From NCBI GenBank assembly GCA_002315815.1, contig DCIN01000039.1, positions 51,654 through 67,752 of the forward strand: 16,099 bases of DNA, in the 5' to 3' direction. This document shows, piece after piece, positions 14,651 through 16,099 of this stretch; within the stretch, counting starts at the first letter, position 1; the number at the start of each line of letters is the position of its first letter. The translations under genes and the position numbers were made by a program. This DNA comes from Bacteroidales bacterium UBA1725 (GTDB lineage Bacteria; Bacteroidota; Bacteroidia; Bacteroidales; UBA932). Below the pieces are notes generated by a model, which searched no databases, was not told the DNA's origin, and saw nothing but the letters and a program-made list of their open reading frames with translations.

Positions 14651-15207
14651 ACATCATCATCAGGACATATAGCGGCAGAACGGTCACCAGACCGGACACC
14701 AGTTGGAAGTGCAACGACGATGCATCTTACCTTCCAGAATTCGTAAACAGTGTCAGTTACACTCCAGTGGTCATCGCCCGCGTGTGCAAGGCGGGCAGGA
14801 GCGTGGCCTTGAAATTCGCCGGAAGATACTGGGATAAAATCGGTTACGGTGTCCTGTTGTATGCAGAGAATCTGATAGACGGATCGGACGAAGGCTACGC
14901 CAGCGCTTCCTGTCTTGACCACAGTTCATTCCTGAGCTTGCCTGACTTCGGAAAAGACGAAGATCAGGGCGAATTCCGCCTGCTCAAAGATGGGCGGGAA
15001 ATTTTCCGCTTCGCTGAAGATCTTGTTCCGATATTGGACAAAGCGGTGAGCGAAACAAGTTTATCCTGCTATCTGAGAACCGGTGATTTCGTAATTGCGG
15101 AACTTGCGCCACGTTCAGCTTTGACGGAAAAAGCTGATGGGAGATGCACCGTGGAAGCCGTTACCGGACAATCGTCGCTACTGTCCTTCAAACTGGTTCT
15201 GGACTGA
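14647..15207 (+). CDS. Degenerate fumarylacetoacetate hydrolase-fold protein, probably non-catalytic
   Basis: 186 residues that align by eye with the compact FAH family (hydrolases and decarboxylases of 2-keto acids): RPDTSW for the KPDTAL stretch, LPEFVNSVSYTPVVIARV for the metal-ligand strand, FAGRYWDKIGYGVLLYAENLI for the GIDFTARDLQ-like helix, and SCYLRTGDFVIAELAPR for the SxxxTLKTGDLIFTGTP segment near the end. The N-terminal motif is shortened. The ExE pair of the metal strand reads T and V, and the following aspartate is not kept, so metal binding and catalysis are probably lost. Start: TTG 14647, overlapping the exonuclease stop by four bases (TTGA); the protein has no internal methionine and no ATG is available. 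This strand overlap suggests coupling to the dnaN operon. The role is unknown. Confidence 0.75.
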   Translation: MNIIIRTYSGRTVTRPDTSWKCNDDASYLPEFVNSVSYTPVVIARVCKAGRSVALKFAGRYWDKIGYGVLLYAENLIDGSDEGYASASCLDHSSFLSLPDFGKDEDQGEFRLLKDGREIFRFAEDLVPILDKAVSETSLSCYLRTGDFVIAELAPRSALTEKADGRCTVEAVTGQSSLLSFKLVLD

Positions 15208-15222
15208 AGGAGCCCGAAGCGG

Positions 15223-15972
15223 TCAATTCCGTGAGTGAGCATTCCTGCTCGCGAACATAGAATCCGAACCGGCTTGTACCACAGAGCCTATTAACATCCA
15301 GTCAGACCACTTATTTCCAAGTCTGGTTTCTTGAACAGCATATTCCAAGTCAAGAACTCTGGGATAGGGATAGGGATTCTCCGGTATCTCGAACTGAATG
15401 AAAAAAGATTCACTCTTGTCGCCCATTAGTCCGTAAATAAGATACGAAAATAATTCCGGCCGAGGCGGCACGGAAAAGTGGTCATAATCGACAAGGAAAC
15501 TGCCGTAAACCGCATGGTCCAATTGACAGCTGTATAGTTCCTTGCCCAGATGCATCAAACGGGTGCTGAACGCGTGGCAGTCATATACGGAAAGAAGACT
15601 CTTTGTCGACGTCGAATATTGAAAGGGTACGTACAAATAATGCTTGCGGGATGGAAAAGTATCCAACGATGAAGGACAGGCATCAGTATGATTCCGGTTA
15701 TAAAAAAACAATGTCTCTTCTGTCGACAGGGAATCAGCAGAACGGATTGCAGAAAGAGAGCTGCTGAAATCGGGATACATATCATACTTCCGACAGGAAA
15801 AAGACACCAGAACCACAATCACCAACGACAAAAGTATCGCCCGTGAACGATTATCGGGACTCTCGTTTGTTCTGTACCGATTGTCTTTGCGAATGTGAGG
15901 GATGAACTGTCGCATCAATTTGTCTATCAGGAATTTACCCTTTTGCCCTTCAGTCATCGTTTCATTTTTCAT
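15223..15972 (-). CDS. Unrecognised membrane-anchored or lipoprotein-like protein
   Basis: 249 residues, no family recognised. A basic, polar N-terminal stretch of about 43 residues precedes one hydrophobic segment (AILLSLVIVVLVSFSC, about 46-61). The Cys followed by RKYD resembles a Bacteroidota lipoprotein start, but the residues before it (SFSC) are a poor lipobox and the n-region would be long, so a single membrane anchor is the alternative. The rest (about 62-249) is rich in aromatic residues, Ser and Asp, with PPRPELFSYLIYGLMGD and FFIQFEIPENPYPYPR, suggesting a beta-rich exported domain. Start ATG 15972 overlaps the end of the upstream tail by 11 bases; Met at 15957 or 15915 is possible. 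It converges on the FAH-like gene with a 15-base gap. Confidence 0.6.
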   Translation of the reverse strand: MKNETMTEGQKGKFLIDKLMRQFIPHIRKDNRYRTNESPDNRSRAILLSLVIVVLVSFSCRKYDMYPDFSSSLSAIRSADSLSTEETLFFYNRNHTDACPSSLDTFPSRKHYLYVPFQYSTSTKSLLSVYDCHAFSTRLMHLGKELYSCQLDHAVYGSFLVDYDHFSVPPRPELFSYLIYGLMGDKSESFFIQFEIPENPYPYPRVLDLEYAVQETRLGNKWSDWMLIGSVVQAGSDSMFASRNAHSRN

Positions 15973-16099
15973 TGTTCATCAGTATTGATATTGTTCTTTC
16001 GAGTTCGGCGATCCGCTTGTCGAATTAGAACGGGATTTCTGGACCGTAATATGCAGGCTTTTCGTTAAGTAAAGGGAAAAAAATAAGTTGGTAAAGATT
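15962..16099 (-). pseudogene. C-terminal end of a gene running in from the right edge, with an in-frame TAA
   Basis: On the minus strand one frame from the window edge reads protein-like up to LLNEKPAYYGPEIPF, meets TAA at 16027-16025, then continues in the same frame as F-DKRIAELERTISILMNNEK and stops at TGA 15964-15962. The second part is a typical amphipathic coiled-coil tail and overlaps the next start codon by 11 bases, as an operon partner would. This suggests a gene cut by a nonsense mutation, or a gene that simply ends at the TAA with a relic behind it. The family is not recognised because only about 45 codons are visible. Confidence 0.4.

Noticed and set aside
15230..15260. GTGAGCA-TTCC-TGCTCGC hairpin near the convergent FAH-like/orphan gene ends as a terminator
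   Set aside because: It lies inside the coding end of the orphan gene, has a wobble pair in a seven-base stem and no T-run.

Overview
The window looks like a piece of a Bacteroidota (probably Bacteroidales) chromosome made mostly of core genes. The clearest marker is a short primary sigma factor of 287 residues starting MRQLKITKSITNRESASLDK. Further support comes from several matches to the Bacteroidota -7 promoter element TAnnTTTG, the near absence of Shine-Dalgarno sequences, and a dnaN / DEDDh-exonuclease pair away from dnaA. I see no rRNA, tRNA, CRISPR array, intact insertion sequence or phage module, and no gene-free stretch over 300 bases. I cannot name the genus.

Layout, left to right. 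(1) 21-1346 (-) is a two-part family-2 glycosyltransferase. It diverges, across a 38-base gap with a -7 element on each strand, from 1385-2098 (+), a polyprenol-phosphate-mannose-synthase-like glycosyltransferase. That gene overlaps tex (2095-4299) by 4 bases. (2) tex converges with, and overlaps, a ClC-family anion channel/transporter with C-terminal CBS domains (4283-6037, -). A small acidic conserved protein (6009-6377, -) lies upstream of the ClC gene and overlaps it. (3) 6536-8296 (+) is a YgiQ-type (UPF0313) radical SAM protein. It converges on argS (8330-10054, -), which is joined stop-to-start with rpoD (10054-10917, -). Upstream of rpoD is an HtrA/Deg periplasmic protease gene (11044-12546, -), with an 80-base imperfect palindrome between the two. 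(4) Divergent from htrA is a dnaN operon (+): sliding clamp, 3'-5' exonuclease, and a shortened fumarylacetoacetate-hydrolase-like protein that has lost its metal ligands. (5) The right edge (-) holds an unrecognised membrane-anchored or lipoprotein-like gene and the tail of a further gene interrupted by an in-frame stop.

Functional themes are information processing (dnaN, exonuclease, rpoD, argS, tex, the radical SAM protein) and envelope (two glycosyltransferases, ClC, HtrA). Nothing amounts to an obvious new multi-gene system. The most unusual signals are: short tandem repeats sitting on stop codons at three separate gene ends (15-, 9- and 11-base units), one of them dual-coding; a hexanucleotide repeat coding nine serines inside the radical SAM gene; -7 elements so close to start codons that the mRNAs may be leaderless; the metal-site-less FAH paralogue in the replication operon; and the conserved small protein attached to the ClC gene.
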